64,000 bases of DNA, taken from assembly GCF_029961765.1 (NCBI RefSeq), contig NZ_CP124681.1, positions 620,001 through 684,000 on the forward strand, written 5' to 3'. Made by a program: the position numbers and the translations under genes. How positions within the stretch are numbered: position 1 is the first letter of the stretch; each line of letters opens with the position of its first letter. The notes beneath the pieces are model-generated. The model did no database searches and was not told where the DNA came from. It worked only from the letters and a program-made list of their open reading frames with translations. This document shows, one piece after another, positions 17,161 through 25,445 of this stretch. The DNA comes from Nocardioides sp. QY071. Lineage in GTDB: Bacteria > Actinomycetota > Actinomycetes > Propionibacteriales > Nocardioidaceae.

Positions 17161-18159
17161 ATGAGCAACCCGGAAGCCAAGCCCGACGAGGTGATCTGCG
17201 AGGGCCGGCAGGCCGCCGGCATCGAGCTGATGGAGCCGCGGGAGGTGCCGCTGGGCGGACCCCGCGCGATGCCGGTACGACGCACGCTGCCGCAGCGGCA
17301 CCGCTCGCTGATCGGGGCCTGGTGCTTCCTCGACCACTACGGCCCGGACCTGGTCAGCGAGAGCGGCGGCATGGAGGTCGCCCCGCACCCGCACACCGGC
17401 CTGCAGACCGTGAGCTGGCTGTTCACCGGCGAGATCGAGCACCGTGACAGCGCGGGCAACGTGGCGATGGTGCGGCCCCAGGAGGTCAACCTGATGACCG
17501 CCGGCCAGGGCATCAGCCACTCCGAGGTGTCGACGCCGGGCACGACGGTGCTGCACGGCGCCCAGCTCTGGGTGGCGCTGCCGGACGCCGCTCGCGACAC
17601 CGACCCCGGGTTCCAGCACTACGCACCGGCCGAGGTCGCCGGCGACGGCTGGCGGGCCCATGTCTTCCTCGGCTCGCTGCTCGGCGACAGCTCACCGGTC
17701 ACCACCTTCACGCCGCTGCTCGGCGCCGAGCTGGTCCTCGACCCGGGCACCACGCTGCGCGTGCCCGTCGACCCGGCCTTCGAGCTCGGCGTCCTCGTCG
17801 ACCTCGGGTCGGTGTCGGTGGGTGAGGTGGACGCGAAGGTCGCCGACCTCGCCTTCGTCCCGCCCGGCGGCGACGAGCTGGTCCTGGTCGCCGGCGACGA
17901 GGGGGCGCGGCTGCTGGTGCTCGGCGGGCCGCCGTTCGGCGAGTCGATCGTGATGTGGTGGAACTTCGTGGGCCGCACCCACGAGGAGATCGTCGCGTAC
18001 CGCGCCGCCTGGCAGCAGCAGATCACCGGCCCCGACGGCAACCTCGTCCCCGACAGCCGCCAGGTCGCGCCGGGCCGGTTCGGCGTCGTACCCGACCAGC
18101 CCCTGCGCCCGATCCCCGCACCCGGGCTGCCCAACGCCCGGTTGAGGGAACGCCGGTGA
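17161..18159 (+). CDS. Pirin family cupin protein
   Basis: 332 residues, double cupin. The metal ligands of pirins are all present: His76 and His78 in APHPHTGLQ, His120 and Glu122 in GISHSEV. The C-terminal half carries PPFGESIVMWWNFVGRTHEE, a typical pirin_C stretch. Family members act as quercetin dioxygenases or as redox-sensitive metal-binding modulators; which applies here is unknown. It is the first gene of a tightly overlapped set with LrgA, LrgB and a lipoprotein; its stop overlaps the next start as GTGA. Confidence 0.9.
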   Translation: MSNPEAKPDEVICEGRQAAGIELMEPREVPLGGPRAMPVRRTLPQRHRSLIGAWCFLDHYGPDLVSESGGMEVAPHPHTGLQTVSWLFTGEIEHRDSAGNVAMVRPQEVNLMTAGQGISHSEVSTPGTTVLHGAQLWVALPDAARDTDPGFQHYAPAEVAGDGWRAHVFLGSLLGDSSPVTTFTPLLGAELVLDPGTTLRVPVDPAFELGVLVDLGSVSVGEVDAKVADLAFVPPGGDELVLVAGDEGARLLVLGGPPFGESIVMWWNFVGRTHEEIVAYRAAWQQQITGPDGNLVPDSRQVAPGRFGVVPDQPLRPIPAPGLPNARLRERR

Positions 18160-18551
18160 TCGCAGGCCTCACCTGGCTGGTCGCGTTCCAGGTGCTCGGG
18201 GAGGTCGTCGTCCGCGTCCTCGACGTCACGGTGCCGGGTCCGGTCGCCGGGATGCTGCTGCTGTTCGTGTTCCTGCGCGTGCGCCGGTACGGCGACGACG
18301 GCGCCATCGTCCGCGCCGGCACCGCGCTGCTGCGGCACCTGCAGCTGTTCTTCGTCCCCGCGGGCGTCGGCATCGTCGTCTACCTCGCGGTGCTGCGAGA
18401 CGACGCGCTGCCGATCGCGGCCGCGGTCCTGGGCTCCTGGCTGCTCGGGCTCGTGGTGGTCGCCTGGACGGCGGTCGGCCTGGAGCGGTTGCTCGGCAAG
18501 CCCCGCGACGACCTCGGCGCCCGCCCGGACGGTGCGGGGGAGGCGGTGTGA
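18156..18551 (+). CDS. lrgA: LrgA/CidA family holin-like membrane protein
   Basis: 131 residues, four membrane helices. The segment VTVPGPVAGMLLLFVFLR is the CidA/LrgA hallmark (P-G-x-x-G-M-x-L), followed by LLRHLQLFFVPAGVGIVVYL, the second signature. Such proteins form small oligomeric membrane channels linked to murein hydrolase control or to pyruvate and related export, together with LrgB. The GTG start overlaps the pirin stop by 4 bp, and the stop overlaps the lrgB start by 4 bp. Confidence 0.85.
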   Translation: MIAGLTWLVAFQVLGEVVVRVLDVTVPGPVAGMLLLFVFLRVRRYGDDGAIVRAGTALLRHLQLFFVPAGVGIVVYLAVLRDDALPIAAAVLGSWLLGLVVVAWTAVGLERLLGKPRDDLGARPDGAGEAV

Positions 18552-19255
18552 GGGACGACCTGCTCGACCTCGCCCGCTCGCCGGTGACGCTGCTGCTGGT
18601 CACCCTGGTCGGCTACCAGGCCGGCCGCTGGCTGCGGACCCGCACCGGCGGGCACGCCCTGGCCCAGCCGGTGCTGCCCGCGATCGCTGTGGCGGCGGTG
18701 GCGATCACCGTCCTCGACGTCGACTACGCCGACTACCGCAGCGCCACCGAGCTGATCGCGTTCTGGCTCGGCCCGGCGACGGTGGCGCTGGCGATCCCGC
18801 TGCACCGCCAGGCCGACCGGCTCGCTGGTTTCGTCGTCCCCCTGCTCGTGGCGGTCGTCGCCGGGGCGGTGACCTCGATCGTCACCGCGGTCCTGATCGC
18901 CCGCGCGCTGGGCGCCGACGAGGTCCTCGAGAAGACCCTCGCCACCAAGGCCGCGACCACGCCGGTCGCGATCGCGCTCACCCAGACCCTCGGCGGGATC
19001 CCGCCACTGGCGGCGGTGTTCGCGATCGGCATCGGCATCGTCAGCGCCGTCATCGCGCCGGCGACCCTGAACCTGCTGCGCATCCGCGACCGGCGGGCCC
19101 GGGGGCTCGCCGTCGGCGCGGTGTCGCACGGCATCGGTGCCTCCCGGATGCTGAGGGAGGACGAGACGGAGGGCGCCTTCGCCGGCCTCGGCATGGGGCT
19201 CTCGGCGCTCGCGATCAGCATGCTCGTCCCGCTGCTGGCGCTGGTCCTGTTCTGA
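18548..19255 (+). CDS. lrgB: LrgB family membrane protein
   Basis: 235 residues with six to seven helices. LATKAATTPVAIALTQTLGGIPPLAAVFAI is the diagnostic LrgB segment (K-S/A-x-T-x-P-I/V-A), shown here in part. RGLAVGAVSHGIGASRML is the second family signature. It partners LrgA in a CidAB/LrgAB-type system. The GTG start overlaps the lrgA TGA (GTGA), and its own TGA overlaps the next ATG (TGATG), so stoichiometry is probably set by coupling. Confidence 0.87.
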   Translation: MRDDLLDLARSPVTLLLVTLVGYQAGRWLRTRTGGHALAQPVLPAIAVAAVAITVLDVDYADYRSATELIAFWLGPATVALAIPLHRQADRLAGFVVPLLVAVVAGAVTSIVTAVLIARALGADEVLEKTLATKAATTPVAIALTQTLGGIPPLAAVFAIGIGIVSAVIAPATLNLLRIRDRRARGLAVGAVSHGIGASRMLREDETEGAFAGLGMGLSALAISMLVPLLALVLF

Positions 19256-20307
19256 TGGGGCTGCGCAGGCTCGGGGCGGCGGTCGCCGGCGTCGTGCTCC
19301 TCGGCCTCGTTGCGGCGTGTGGGACGGCCGGTCCGCCCGGCCCGGCGTCCGACCTGCGCGACCTCCCCGGGGTGCGGGACGTCGCACTCGAGCGGGTCGC
19401 GCTCGACACCGACTACTACGGCTACCACGGCGTCGTCGACATGGAGCCGGATGCGACACCCGACCAGGTCGCCGACGTCCTCGACGAGCTGGGCCGCTGG
19501 AAGAGCACCCGCGACGCCGAGGAGGTCACCACCGCGGTGTTCCTCGGCGCCGGCACGACCGAGCTCCACGACGCCGCCTGGCTCGACGGCTCCGCCGCCG
19601 GCGTCGGCCGGGTCCGCGACCACGCCGGCAACCGGGCCGACGCCGAGCTGCTGGTCCGGGCCACCGCCGCGCTGGGGCTGCCGGTCACGATCGAGGAGGG
19701 CGAGTGGGACGTGGTCACCCCCACGCCCCGCGAGACCGCCGCCGCCATCGTGACCATGCCCGACCTCGCCGCGGTCCCCGACCTGGTGGTCCGTCGGCCG
19801 TACCCGCCGCCCGACACGGACTGGTGGGGGCGGACCGGCTCGATCGGTGCGTCGCCCCGGCTCACCCCCGAGGTGCTGACGGCCTACGACCGCGTCGTCG
19901 ACAGCACCCGCCTGGTCCCCGAGGGCGAGGCCTCCCTGCTGTTCGTCGGCAACCCCAGCCGCCGCGCGCTGGGGGAGGAGTACGACGAGGCCGGCAATGT
20001 CGTCGAGCAGCCCGTCGGGACCTTCCAGGTGCAGGTCGACGTCCGGCTCCCCGACGGTGCCGGTCCACGCACCCGGCAGCCGCGGCTCTCCGACGACCCG
20101 CTGTGGCCGATGGTCCGCGCCCAGCTCGACGTGCTGCGCGACCAGCCGGCCGGCTCGCACCTGTGGATCACCCTGCAGTTCACCCGCCCCGGCGGGATCG
20201 CGTACGACGAGAGCCGCCCGCTCGTCGAGGTGACCCGCGGGGAGCACCTCCCGAAGCGGGCCCGGACGCCGTGGAACCTCGAGGCGTCGGCGTACCTCAA
20301 CGGCTGA
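19255..20307 (+). CDS. Lipoprotein of unknown function, pirin-lrgAB operon
   Basis: 350 residues. The signal peptide ends in LVAAC with Cys22 as the lipid site. No family is recognised. The mature part has Asp/Glu-rich alpha/beta-looking segments such as DTDYYGYHGVVDMEPDA and a central repeat-free region; no catalytic motif was seen. It is the last gene of the pirin, lrgA, lrgB set, coupled to lrgB by TGATG, so it may be an extracytoplasmic partner of the LrgAB channel (inference from context only). Confidence 0.7.
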   Translation: MGLRRLGAAVAGVVLLGLVAACGTAGPPGPASDLRDLPGVRDVALERVALDTDYYGYHGVVDMEPDATPDQVADVLDELGRWKSTRDAEEVTTAVFLGAGTTELHDAAWLDGSAAGVGRVRDHAGNRADAELLVRATAALGLPVTIEEGEWDVVTPTPRETAAAIVTMPDLAAVPDLVVRRPYPPPDTDWWGRTGSIGASPRLTPEVLTAYDRVVDSTRLVPEGEASLLFVGNPSRRALGEEYDEAGNVVEQPVGTFQVQVDVRLPDGAGPRTRQPRLSDDPLWPMVRAQLDVLRDQPAGSHLWITLQFTRPGGIAYDESRPLVEVTRGEHLPKRARTPWNLEASAYLNG

Positions 20308-20352
20308 GCGGACTTACGACCCTGGTCGGACGTTCGGCGCCCGACGAAGCGC

Positions 20353-20358
20353 TAGGTT
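20353..20358 (+). promoter_or_regulatory. -10 element, leaderless amidase promoter
   Basis: TAGGTT ends 6 nt before the ATG at 20365, with no ribosome binding site between, which fits a leaderless transcript. Confidence 0.5.
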
Positions 20359-20364
20359 CCCTGC

Positions 20365-21762
20365 ATGCGCGTGCACGCCTTCACCGACGACGCCCTCGCC
20401 GACCTCGACGCGGTCGGCCTCGCCGAGCACCTCGCCGCCGGGAAGGTCTCCGCGGCGGAGGCCACAGAGGCCGCGATCGCCCGGATCGAGGCGGTCAACC
20501 CGGAGCTCAACGCGATGGCGTACGCCGCCTTCGACCGCGCCCGCAGCGACGCCCGGGACCCGCGCCCGGGCTTCCTGTCCGGCGTGCCGACGCTGGTGAA
20601 GGACAACGTCGACGTCGCCGGCATGCCGACCCGGTCGGGCACCGACGCGTGGGAGCCGCGGCCGGCCAGGCGCAACGGCGACTTCGCCGACATGTTCCTC
20701 GCGACCGGGCTGGTGCCGCTCGGCAAGAGCCAGCTCTCGGAGTACGGCTTCAGCGCCTCCGCGGAGCACCCGCGCCTGGGTGCCGTCCGCAGCCCCTGGG
20801 ACACCGAGCGGACCGCCGGTGCCTCCAGCTCCGGCTCCGCGGCGCTGGTGGCCGCGGGTGCCGTACCCATCGCGCACGCCAACGACGGCGGCGGGTCCAT
20901 CCGGATCCCCGCCGCGGTCAACGGCCTGGTCGGGCTCAAGCCCACCCGCGGCCGGCTGGCGCAGGACAAGATGTTCCGCGACATGCCGATCCGGATCATC
21001 TCCGACGGCGTCGTGACCCGCTCCGTGCGCGACACGGCCGTGTTCTACCGCGAGGCAGAGCGCCACTACCGCAACCTGCACCTGCCGCCGATCGGCGACC
21101 TGACCCGGCCGATCAAGCGCCGACTGCGGGTCGCGCTCAACACCAGCGGCGTGGGCCGCAGCGCCGACGCCGAGACCCGGGCGCTGACCGAGCAGACCGC
21201 GAGCCTGCTCGAGGACCTGGGCCACACGGTGACCGAGACCGACGCCCCGGTCGCCCCGAGCTTCGTCGACGACTTCCTGCTCTACTGGGCGCTGCTCGCG
21301 CAGGTCATGCTCACGACGGGGCGCGCGTTCCACGGCCGCACCTGGGACGCGTCGAAGCACGACAACCTCACCCTCGGCCTGGCCCGGCACGCCCGACGCA
21401 ACCTGCACAAGGTGCCCGGTGCGATCACCCGGCTCAAGCGCGCCAACGCGCAGGCCGAGCTCTACTACGACAAGTACGACGTCGCGCTCACCCCCACCCT
21501 CGCCACCGCGACGCCGAAGGTCGGTCACCTCGACCCGACCCAGGACTACGCGACGATCATCGACCGGCTGCTCGACTGGGTGGCCTTCACCCCGTGGCAG
21601 AACGTCACCGGAGCGCCGGCGATCTCGCTGCCCCTTGCGACCACCGCCGCGGGGCTCCCGCAGGGCATGATGCTGGGGGCCGCCCCGGGCCAGGAGGCGG
21701 TGCTCATCGAGCTCGCCTACGAGCTCGAGCAGGCCTCTCCGTTCGCCCGGATCCAGGGCTGA
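20365..21762 (+). CDS. Amidase signature family hydrolase
   Basis: 465 residues. The Ser-cisSer-Lys triad is visible: Lys79 in TLVKDNVDV, Ser154 in the AGASSSGSAA stretch and Ser178 in NDGGGSIRIPAA. This family hydrolyses amide bonds of varied carboxamides. GatA is unlikely because no gatC or gatB neighbours exist and the length is short; a catabolic amidase is more probable. The gene is monocistronic, starting from its own leaderless-type promoter and followed by a tRNA. Confidence 0.88.
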   Translation: MRVHAFTDDALADLDAVGLAEHLAAGKVSAAEATEAAIARIEAVNPELNAMAYAAFDRARSDARDPRPGFLSGVPTLVKDNVDVAGMPTRSGTDAWEPRPARRNGDFADMFLATGLVPLGKSQLSEYGFSASAEHPRLGAVRSPWDTERTAGASSSGSAALVAAGAVPIAHANDGGGSIRIPAAVNGLVGLKPTRGRLAQDKMFRDMPIRIISDGVVTRSVRDTAVFYREAERHYRNLHLPPIGDLTRPIKRRLRVALNTSGVGRSADAETRALTEQTASLLEDLGHTVTETDAPVAPSFVDDFLLYWALLAQVMLTTGRAFHGRTWDASKHDNLTLGLARHARRNLHKVPGAITRLKRANAQAELYYDKYDVALTPTLATATPKVGHLDPTQDYATIIDRLLDWVAFTPWQNVTGAPAISLPLATTAAGLPQGMMLGAAPGQEAVLIELAYELEQASPFARIQG

Positions 21763-21795
21763 TCCAGGTCGGCAACACCGAAATGCGGCGCCGAT

Positions 21796-21824
21796 TTCTG
21801 ACCGTACGGGAGCGCGTGTATCGT
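21796..21824 (+). promoter_or_regulatory. Promoter of tRNA-Thr/tRNA-Met/rpmG unit
   Basis: -10 TATCGT at 21819-21824, 17-bp spacer, weak -35 TTCTGA at 21796-21801. It ends 11 bp before the mature tRNA-Thr. Confidence 0.5.
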
Positions 21825-21835
21825 TCTCCGTCGTT

Positions 21836-21908
21836 GCCCCTTTAGCTCAGTCGGCAGAGCGTCTCCATGGTAAGGAGAAGGTCTACGGTTCGATTCCGTA
21901 AAGGGGCT
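21836..21908 (+). tRNA. tRNA-Thr (GGT)
   Basis: 73 nt, full cloverleaf: 7-bp acceptor GCCCCTT/AAGGGGC, D stem GCTC/GAGC, anticodon stem TCTCC/GGAGA around ATGGTAA (anticodon GGT), T arm with GGTTCGATTCC. Discriminator T. CCA is not encoded. Confidence 0.95.
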
Positions 21909-21916
21909 CTGAGATG

Positions 21917-21949
21917 GGGCGCCGCCCGCGGGAGACGCGGAAGGCGCCC
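21917..21949 (+). other. Hairpin between tRNA-Thr and tRNA-Met
   Basis: GGGCGCC (21917-21923) pairs with GGCGCCC (21943-21949) across a 19-nt loop. There is no T tract, so it is probably a processing or pausing structure rather than a terminator. Confidence 0.4.
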
Positions 21950-21958
21950 TCCTCACGT

Positions 21959-22032
21959 GGCGGGATAGCTCAGACGGTTAGAGCGCACGACTCATAATCG
22001 TGAGGTCACGGGTTCGATCCCCGTTCCCGCTA
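21959..22032 (+). tRNA. tRNA-Met (CAT), elongator type
   Basis: 74 nt: acceptor GGCGGGA/TCCCGCT with a G-U closing pair, D arm GCTCAGACGGTTAGAGC, anticodon stem CACGA/TCGTG around CTCATAA (anticodon CAT), T arm GGGTTCGATCC. It lacks the features of an initiator tRNA in the anticodon stem (no GGG/CCC), so elongator Met is preferred. Same order as in mycobacteria (Thr, Met, rpmG). Confidence 0.93.
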
Positions 22033-22074
22033 CCGAGTACCCCGGCACCACCACCAGCAACTGAAGGACTTCCT

Positions 22075-22245
22075 GTGGCCAGCAAGAGCAGCGACGTTCG
22101 CCCCAAGATCACGCTCGCGTGCGTGGACTGCAAGGAGCGCAACTACATCACCAAGAAGAACCGGCGCAACGACCCCGACCGCATCGAGCTGTCGAAGTTC
22201 TGCCCGCGGTGCCGCAAGCACACCGCGCACCGCGAGACCCGCTGA
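22075..22245 (+). CDS. rpmG: 50S ribosomal protein L33 (bL33), zinc-type
   Basis: 56 residues, bL33. Two Cys pairs (CVDC and CPRC) show the zinc-binding C+ form. The [18 protein letters not shown] segment is the standard L33 core. GTG start at 22075 with GAAGGA about 8 nt upstream; the longer frame into the tRNA is spurious. It is 43 bp after tRNA-Met, probably on the same transcript. Confidence 0.97.
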   Translation: MASKSSDVRPKITLACVDCKERNYITKKNRRNDPDRIELSKFCPRCRKHTAHRETR

Positions 22246-22261
22246 CGCTGCGCCGTCGACC

Positions 22262-22290
22262 GCCCGCCGTCCCCCCAGGGGACCGCGGGC
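22262..22290 (+). terminator. Hairpin after rpmG
   Basis: GCCCGC pairs with GCGGGC, with an inner CCCC/GGGG, followed by TGTTGTCGTTTT. A plausible intrinsic terminator separating rpmG from the hadA-like gene. Confidence 0.55.
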
Positions 22291-22310
22291 TGTTGTCGTT
22301 TTCCGGCCAG

Positions 22311-22316
22311 TAGTGT
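22311..22316 (+). promoter_or_regulatory. -10 element, leaderless promoter of hadA-like gene
   Basis: TAGTGT ends 6 nt before the ATG at 22323; no ribosome binding site intervenes. Confidence 0.5.
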
Positions 22317-22322
22317 TGAGCC

Positions 22323-22721
22323 ATGCCGATCGACGCTGACCTGGTCGGGCGGGCCTTCCCGCCGACCGCGCCCGTGGAGGTGACCGCGGACTCCGTGGCC
22401 GCCTTCGCCACCTCCGTCGGTGGTCGGGCCGACGGACCGGTCCCGCCGACGTACCCCATCGTGGTCACCTTCGCCGCCCTCCAGGACTTCCTGGCGGCCG
22501 AGCAGATCGAGCTGTCGCGGATCGTCCACGGTGACCAGCGCTTCCGCTACGCGCGCCCGGTCGTCGTCGGCGACGAGCTGACCGCCACCCTCACCGTCAC
22601 CGGGGTCCGCTCCATCGGCGGCAACGACATCATCGCCACGTCGAGCGACATCACCGACGCGACCGGCGCCGTGGTCGCCACCGCCACCGCCACCCTCGTC
22701 CACCGCGGAGGTGCCGCATGA
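22323..22721 (+). CDS. hadA: FAS1-like dehydratase domain protein, HadA-like
   Basis: 132 residues, hot-dog fold (MaoC N-terminal/UPF0336 type). Family features include YPIVVTFAALQDFL and VHGDQRFRYARPVVVGDEL. In mycobacteria the homologue HadA lacks the catalytic pair and stabilises substrate binding by HadB in 3-hydroxyacyl-ACP dehydration. The same arrangement holds here: it overlaps the hadB-like gene by 4 bp (ATGA) and sits next to rpmG. Since no mycolate genes are visible in the window, the acyl substrate here remains open. Confidence 0.78.
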   Translation: MPIDADLVGRAFPPTAPVEVTADSVAAFATSVGGRADGPVPPTYPIVVTFAALQDFLAAEQIELSRIVHGDQRFRYARPVVVGDELTATLTVTGVRSIGGNDIIATSSDITDATGAVVATATATLVHRGGAA

Positions 22722-23116
22722 GTGACCTGACCCCCGGTGCCCCGCTCGAGCCGCTCACCTACGAGATCACCCGCGCCGACCTCGTCGCGTACGCCGGCGC
22801 GAGCGGCGACCACAACCCGATCCACCAGGACGAGGAGATCGCCCTCGCGGTCGGCCTTCCCGGCGTGATCGCCCACGGCATGTACACCCTCGCCCTGGTC
22901 GGCCGCGCGGTCGCGAACTGGACCGACGAGGCCGAGGTAATCGAGCTCGGCGCGAAGTTCGTCGCTCCGGTCGTCGTACCTGCTGAGGGGGCGGCGCGGG
23001 TCACCGTCGCCGGCACCGTCGGCGAGCGCACCGACGCCGGACTGACCCTCGCCCTGGAGATCACCGCCGACGGCACCAAGGTGCTGGGCGCACCCAAGGT
23101 CCTGGTCCGTGCCTGA
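22718..23116 (+). CDS. hadB: MaoC-like (3R)-hydroxyacyl dehydratase, HadB-like
   Basis: 132 residues with the hydratase 2 catalytic motif SGDHNPIH (Asp31, His36), then AHGMYTLALVGRAV. It should dehydrate (3R)-hydroxyacyl thioesters with the upstream HadA-like subunit. The start overlaps the hadA-like stop (ATGA), and its 3' end overlaps the murB start by 8 bp, so all three are one translational unit. Confidence 0.82.
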   Translation: MSDLTPGAPLEPLTYEITRADLVAYAGASGDHNPIHQDEEIALAVGLPGVIAHGMYTLALVGRAVANWTDEAEVIELGAKFVAPVVVPAEGAARVTVAGTVGERTDAGLTLALEITADGTKVLGAPKVLVRA

Positions 23117-24137
23117 TCCCGCTCTCGCGGACCTCACCACCCTCCGCCTCGGCGGACCCGCGCGCCGCTACGTCGCCGCGTCCGACGCCGAGTCGCTGGT
23201 CGCCGCGGTCACCGAGGCCGACCTGGCCGGCGAGCCGGTGCTCCTCGTGGGTGGTGGCAGCAACCTCGTCGTCGCCGACGAGGGCTTCGCCGGGACCGTC
23301 GTCCACCTGACCGGTGGCGGCGTCCGGGTCGAGGAGTCCGCCCAGGGCGTGTCCGTGACCGTCGCCGCCGGCGAACCGTGGGACGCCTTCGTCGCGCGCG
23401 CCGTGGCCGAGGGTTGGGTCGGCATCGAGGCGCTGTCCGGCATCCCCGGTACGACGGGGGCCACCCCCGTCCAGAACGTCGGCGCCTACGGTCAGGAGGT
23501 CTCCCGCACGATCACCTCGGTCACCGTGTGGGACCGGGTGCTGCGCGGGTCGCGGACCTTCTCCGGCGAGGAGTGCCGCTTCTCCTACCGCCACTCCCGC
23601 TTCAAGGCCGACCCCGGCCGCCACCTCGTGCTCGACGTGACCTTCGGCTTCGACCGCGGCGAGCTGTCCGCGCCGGTCGCGTACGCCGAGCTGGCCCGCA
23701 CGCTCGGCGTCAAGGTGGGGGAGCGGGCCCCGCTCGCCGCCGTCCGCGACGCCGTGCTGGGGCTGCGCCGCGGCAAGGGGATGGTCCTCGACGCCGCCGA
23801 CCACGACACGTGGAGCGCCGGCTCGTTCTTCACCAACCCGTTCGTCGACCCCGAGCGGGTCCCCGGCGGCGCGCCGTCGTACCCCCAGCCGGACGGCAGC
23901 GTGAAGACCAGCGCCGCCTGGCTGATCGAGCACGCCGGCTTCGGCAAGGGGTTCGGCCTCGACCGCGACGGAGCCCGGGTCTCCCTGTCGACCAAGCACA
24001 CGCTCGCCCTCACCAACCGGGGCGGCGCCACCACCGCGGAACTGCTCGACCTCGCGCGCGAGGTGCGTGCCGGCGTCCGTGAGCGGTACGGGATCGAGCT
24101 CGTCAACGAGCCGGTACTGGTCGGCTGCTCGCTCTGA
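23109..24137 (+). CDS. murB: UDP-N-acetylenolpyruvoylglucosamine reductase
   Basis: 342 residues; reduces UDP-GlcNAc-enolpyruvate to UDP-MurNAc in peptidoglycan synthesis, FAD- and NADPH-dependent, cytoplasmic. FAD domain motifs are VGGGSNLVV and SGIPGTTGATPVQNVGAYGQE. The catalytic residues line up with E. coli: Arg161 (YRHSRFK), Ser239 (SAGSFFTNPF) and Glu334 (ELVNEPVLVG). It starts with GTG inside the end of the hadB-like gene. Linking murB to had genes joins wall and lipid synthesis in one operon. Confidence 0.96.
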   Translation: MPDPALADLTTLRLGGPARRYVAASDAESLVAAVTEADLAGEPVLLVGGGSNLVVADEGFAGTVVHLTGGGVRVEESAQGVSVTVAAGEPWDAFVARAVAEGWVGIEALSGIPGTTGATPVQNVGAYGQEVSRTITSVTVWDRVLRGSRTFSGEECRFSYRHSRFKADPGRHLVLDVTFGFDRGELSAPVAYAELARTLGVKVGERAPLAAVRDAVLGLRRGKGMVLDAADHDTWSAGSFFTNPFVDPERVPGGAPSYPQPDGSVKTSAAWLIEHAGFGKGFGLDRDGARVSLSTKHTLALTNRGGATTAELLDLAREVRAGVRERYGIELVNEPVLVGCSL

Positions 24138-24267
24138 CGTCGCGCCCGGGTGAAGGCCCGGGCGACAAAACTGCCAAACCATCCACGAGAGCGGGACTTT
24201 GGTCCTAGCCTGCGAACTACGAGGCGGTGCTCCCCCCGTGCCGTCGTGTTTTCGAGGAGTGTCTCGG

Positions 24268-25380
24268 ATGAAGAATGTCTCTGCTCGGCGCGTGGTCGCC
24301 GGCATCTCGCTCGGCGCGCTGGCGGGCCTCGGTCTCGTCAGCGTCCCCTCTGCCGCCCACGCGAAGGTCGAGGAGCCGCAGATCGGCGGCCAGTACAGCA
24401 TCTACTCGTACAACTGCGAAGGCGAGGGCGAGGGCGACTGGAACGACCAGGACATCGCCTCGTGGGCCGACGACAACGTCCCGGTGTCGAAGTCCACGTC
24501 GGCTTCGGGGACCTTCACCGCCGGTGAGGGCGACTCCGTCGCCGCGAAGACGTCGACGAACGCCTCGATCACCGCCTCCCCGCTCGGCAGCGGCCCGGCG
24601 ACCATCACCGGCACGGCCACCGCGACCGCCTCCGCCCTGCCGTCCGGGGCGGAGACCGAGTGCGAGGTCACCACGCAGGCACTCGCGATGGCCACCGGCG
24701 TCTTCACGCTCACCCAGCCGACCTGGATCACCGTGAGCGCCACTGGTCAGGGCCAGCACCAGGGGCAGTCCGTCGGCACCAGCATCGTCGGCATCGGCAG
24801 CGTCGACTCCTTCTTCGGCTCGTGGGAGGGCCTGTTCGGCGGCTTCGGCGGCGACGGTCTCTCGGTGTCGGCGGGCGACCGCGGCACCGCGACCTCGAGC
24901 ACGCTGCTCCCGGCCGGCGACTACGGCGTGCTCTTCGGCTCCCTCGCCTTCGCCGGGACCGACAGCGACCTGCCCGTGCGGAAGGTCCCGGGCCTGCAGC
25001 CCGCCGCGACCGACGCGGTCGGCGGCAGCGCAACGTCCACCGGCAGCTTCAAGATCGAGTTCTCCAAGCCCGGCACGGCCACCCCGGCCACCGGGAAGGG
25101 CGCGTCCAAGGTCCAGTTCGGTGAGCGCGACTGCGCCACCGGCAACATCGCGGTCAACCTCAGCAAGAAGACCGTGAAGAAGGCCAAGCGCGTGGCGGTC
25201 CGCATCAACGGCGCCAAGGGCCCGGTCCTCAAGGGCAAGAAGCTCAAGGGCAAGCACCCGAAGGCCAAGACGATCACGGTCCCGACCTCTCTCACCGGCA
25301 CGGTCAAGGTGAAGGTCAAGATCACGCTCGCCAACGGCCGGCGGGTGCAGGCGACGAGGTCGTACCTCCCCTGCAAGTGA
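24268..25380 (+). CDS. Secreted protein with C-terminal lysine-rich domain, paralogue 1
   Basis: 370 residues. The signal peptide (MKNVSARRVVAG...) ends near SAAHA. The mature part is Ser/Thr/Gly/Ala-rich with ITGTATATASAL-like beta segments. The last about 110 residues begin with FGERDCATGNIAVNL and continue into a Lys-rich stretch (KKTVKKAKRVAVRING, LKGKKLKGK), ending in RSYLPC. The paired Cys suggest a disulfide-stabilised beta-sandwich. It is paralogous to the gene at 25822, and a relic at 25515 keeps only the C-terminal domain. Function unknown; a surface or matrix protein is conceivable. GAGGAG lies 8-9 nt before the ATG; the longer frame upstream is rejected. Confidence 0.75.
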   Translation: MKNVSARRVVAGISLGALAGLGLVSVPSAAHAKVEEPQIGGQYSIYSYNCEGEGEGDWNDQDIASWADDNVPVSKSTSASGTFTAGEGDSVAAKTSTNASITASPLGSGPATITGTATATASALPSGAETECEVTTQALAMATGVFTLTQPTWITVSATGQGQHQGQSVGTSIVGIGSVDSFFGSWEGLFGGFGGDGLSVSAGDRGTATSSTLLPAGDYGVLFGSLAFAGTDSDLPVRKVPGLQPAATDAVGGSATSTGSFKIEFSKPGTATPATGKGASKVQFGERDCATGNIAVNLSKKTVKKAKRVAVRINGAKGPVLKGKKLKGKHPKAKTITVPTSLTGTVKVKVKITLANGRRVQATRSYLPCK

Positions 25381-25414
25381 GCGGGTGATTCGCCGGGCGA
25401 CATCCGGCGTTCCA

Positions 25415-25444
25415 GCGGGCCCGGTCGAGACCGACCGGGCCCGC
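25415..25444 (+). terminator. Strong hairpin after secreted paralogue 1
   Basis: GCGGGCCCGGTC pairs with GACCGGGCCCGC (perfect 12-bp stem, 6-nt loop), followed by TTCC. Intrinsic terminator of the GC-rich type. Confidence 0.75.
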
Positions 25445-25445
25445 T

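Noticed and set aside
20365..21762. GatA subunit of tRNA amidotransferase
   Set aside because: The amidase triad is present, but neither gatC nor gatB is nearby and the N-terminal spacing is not GatA-like.
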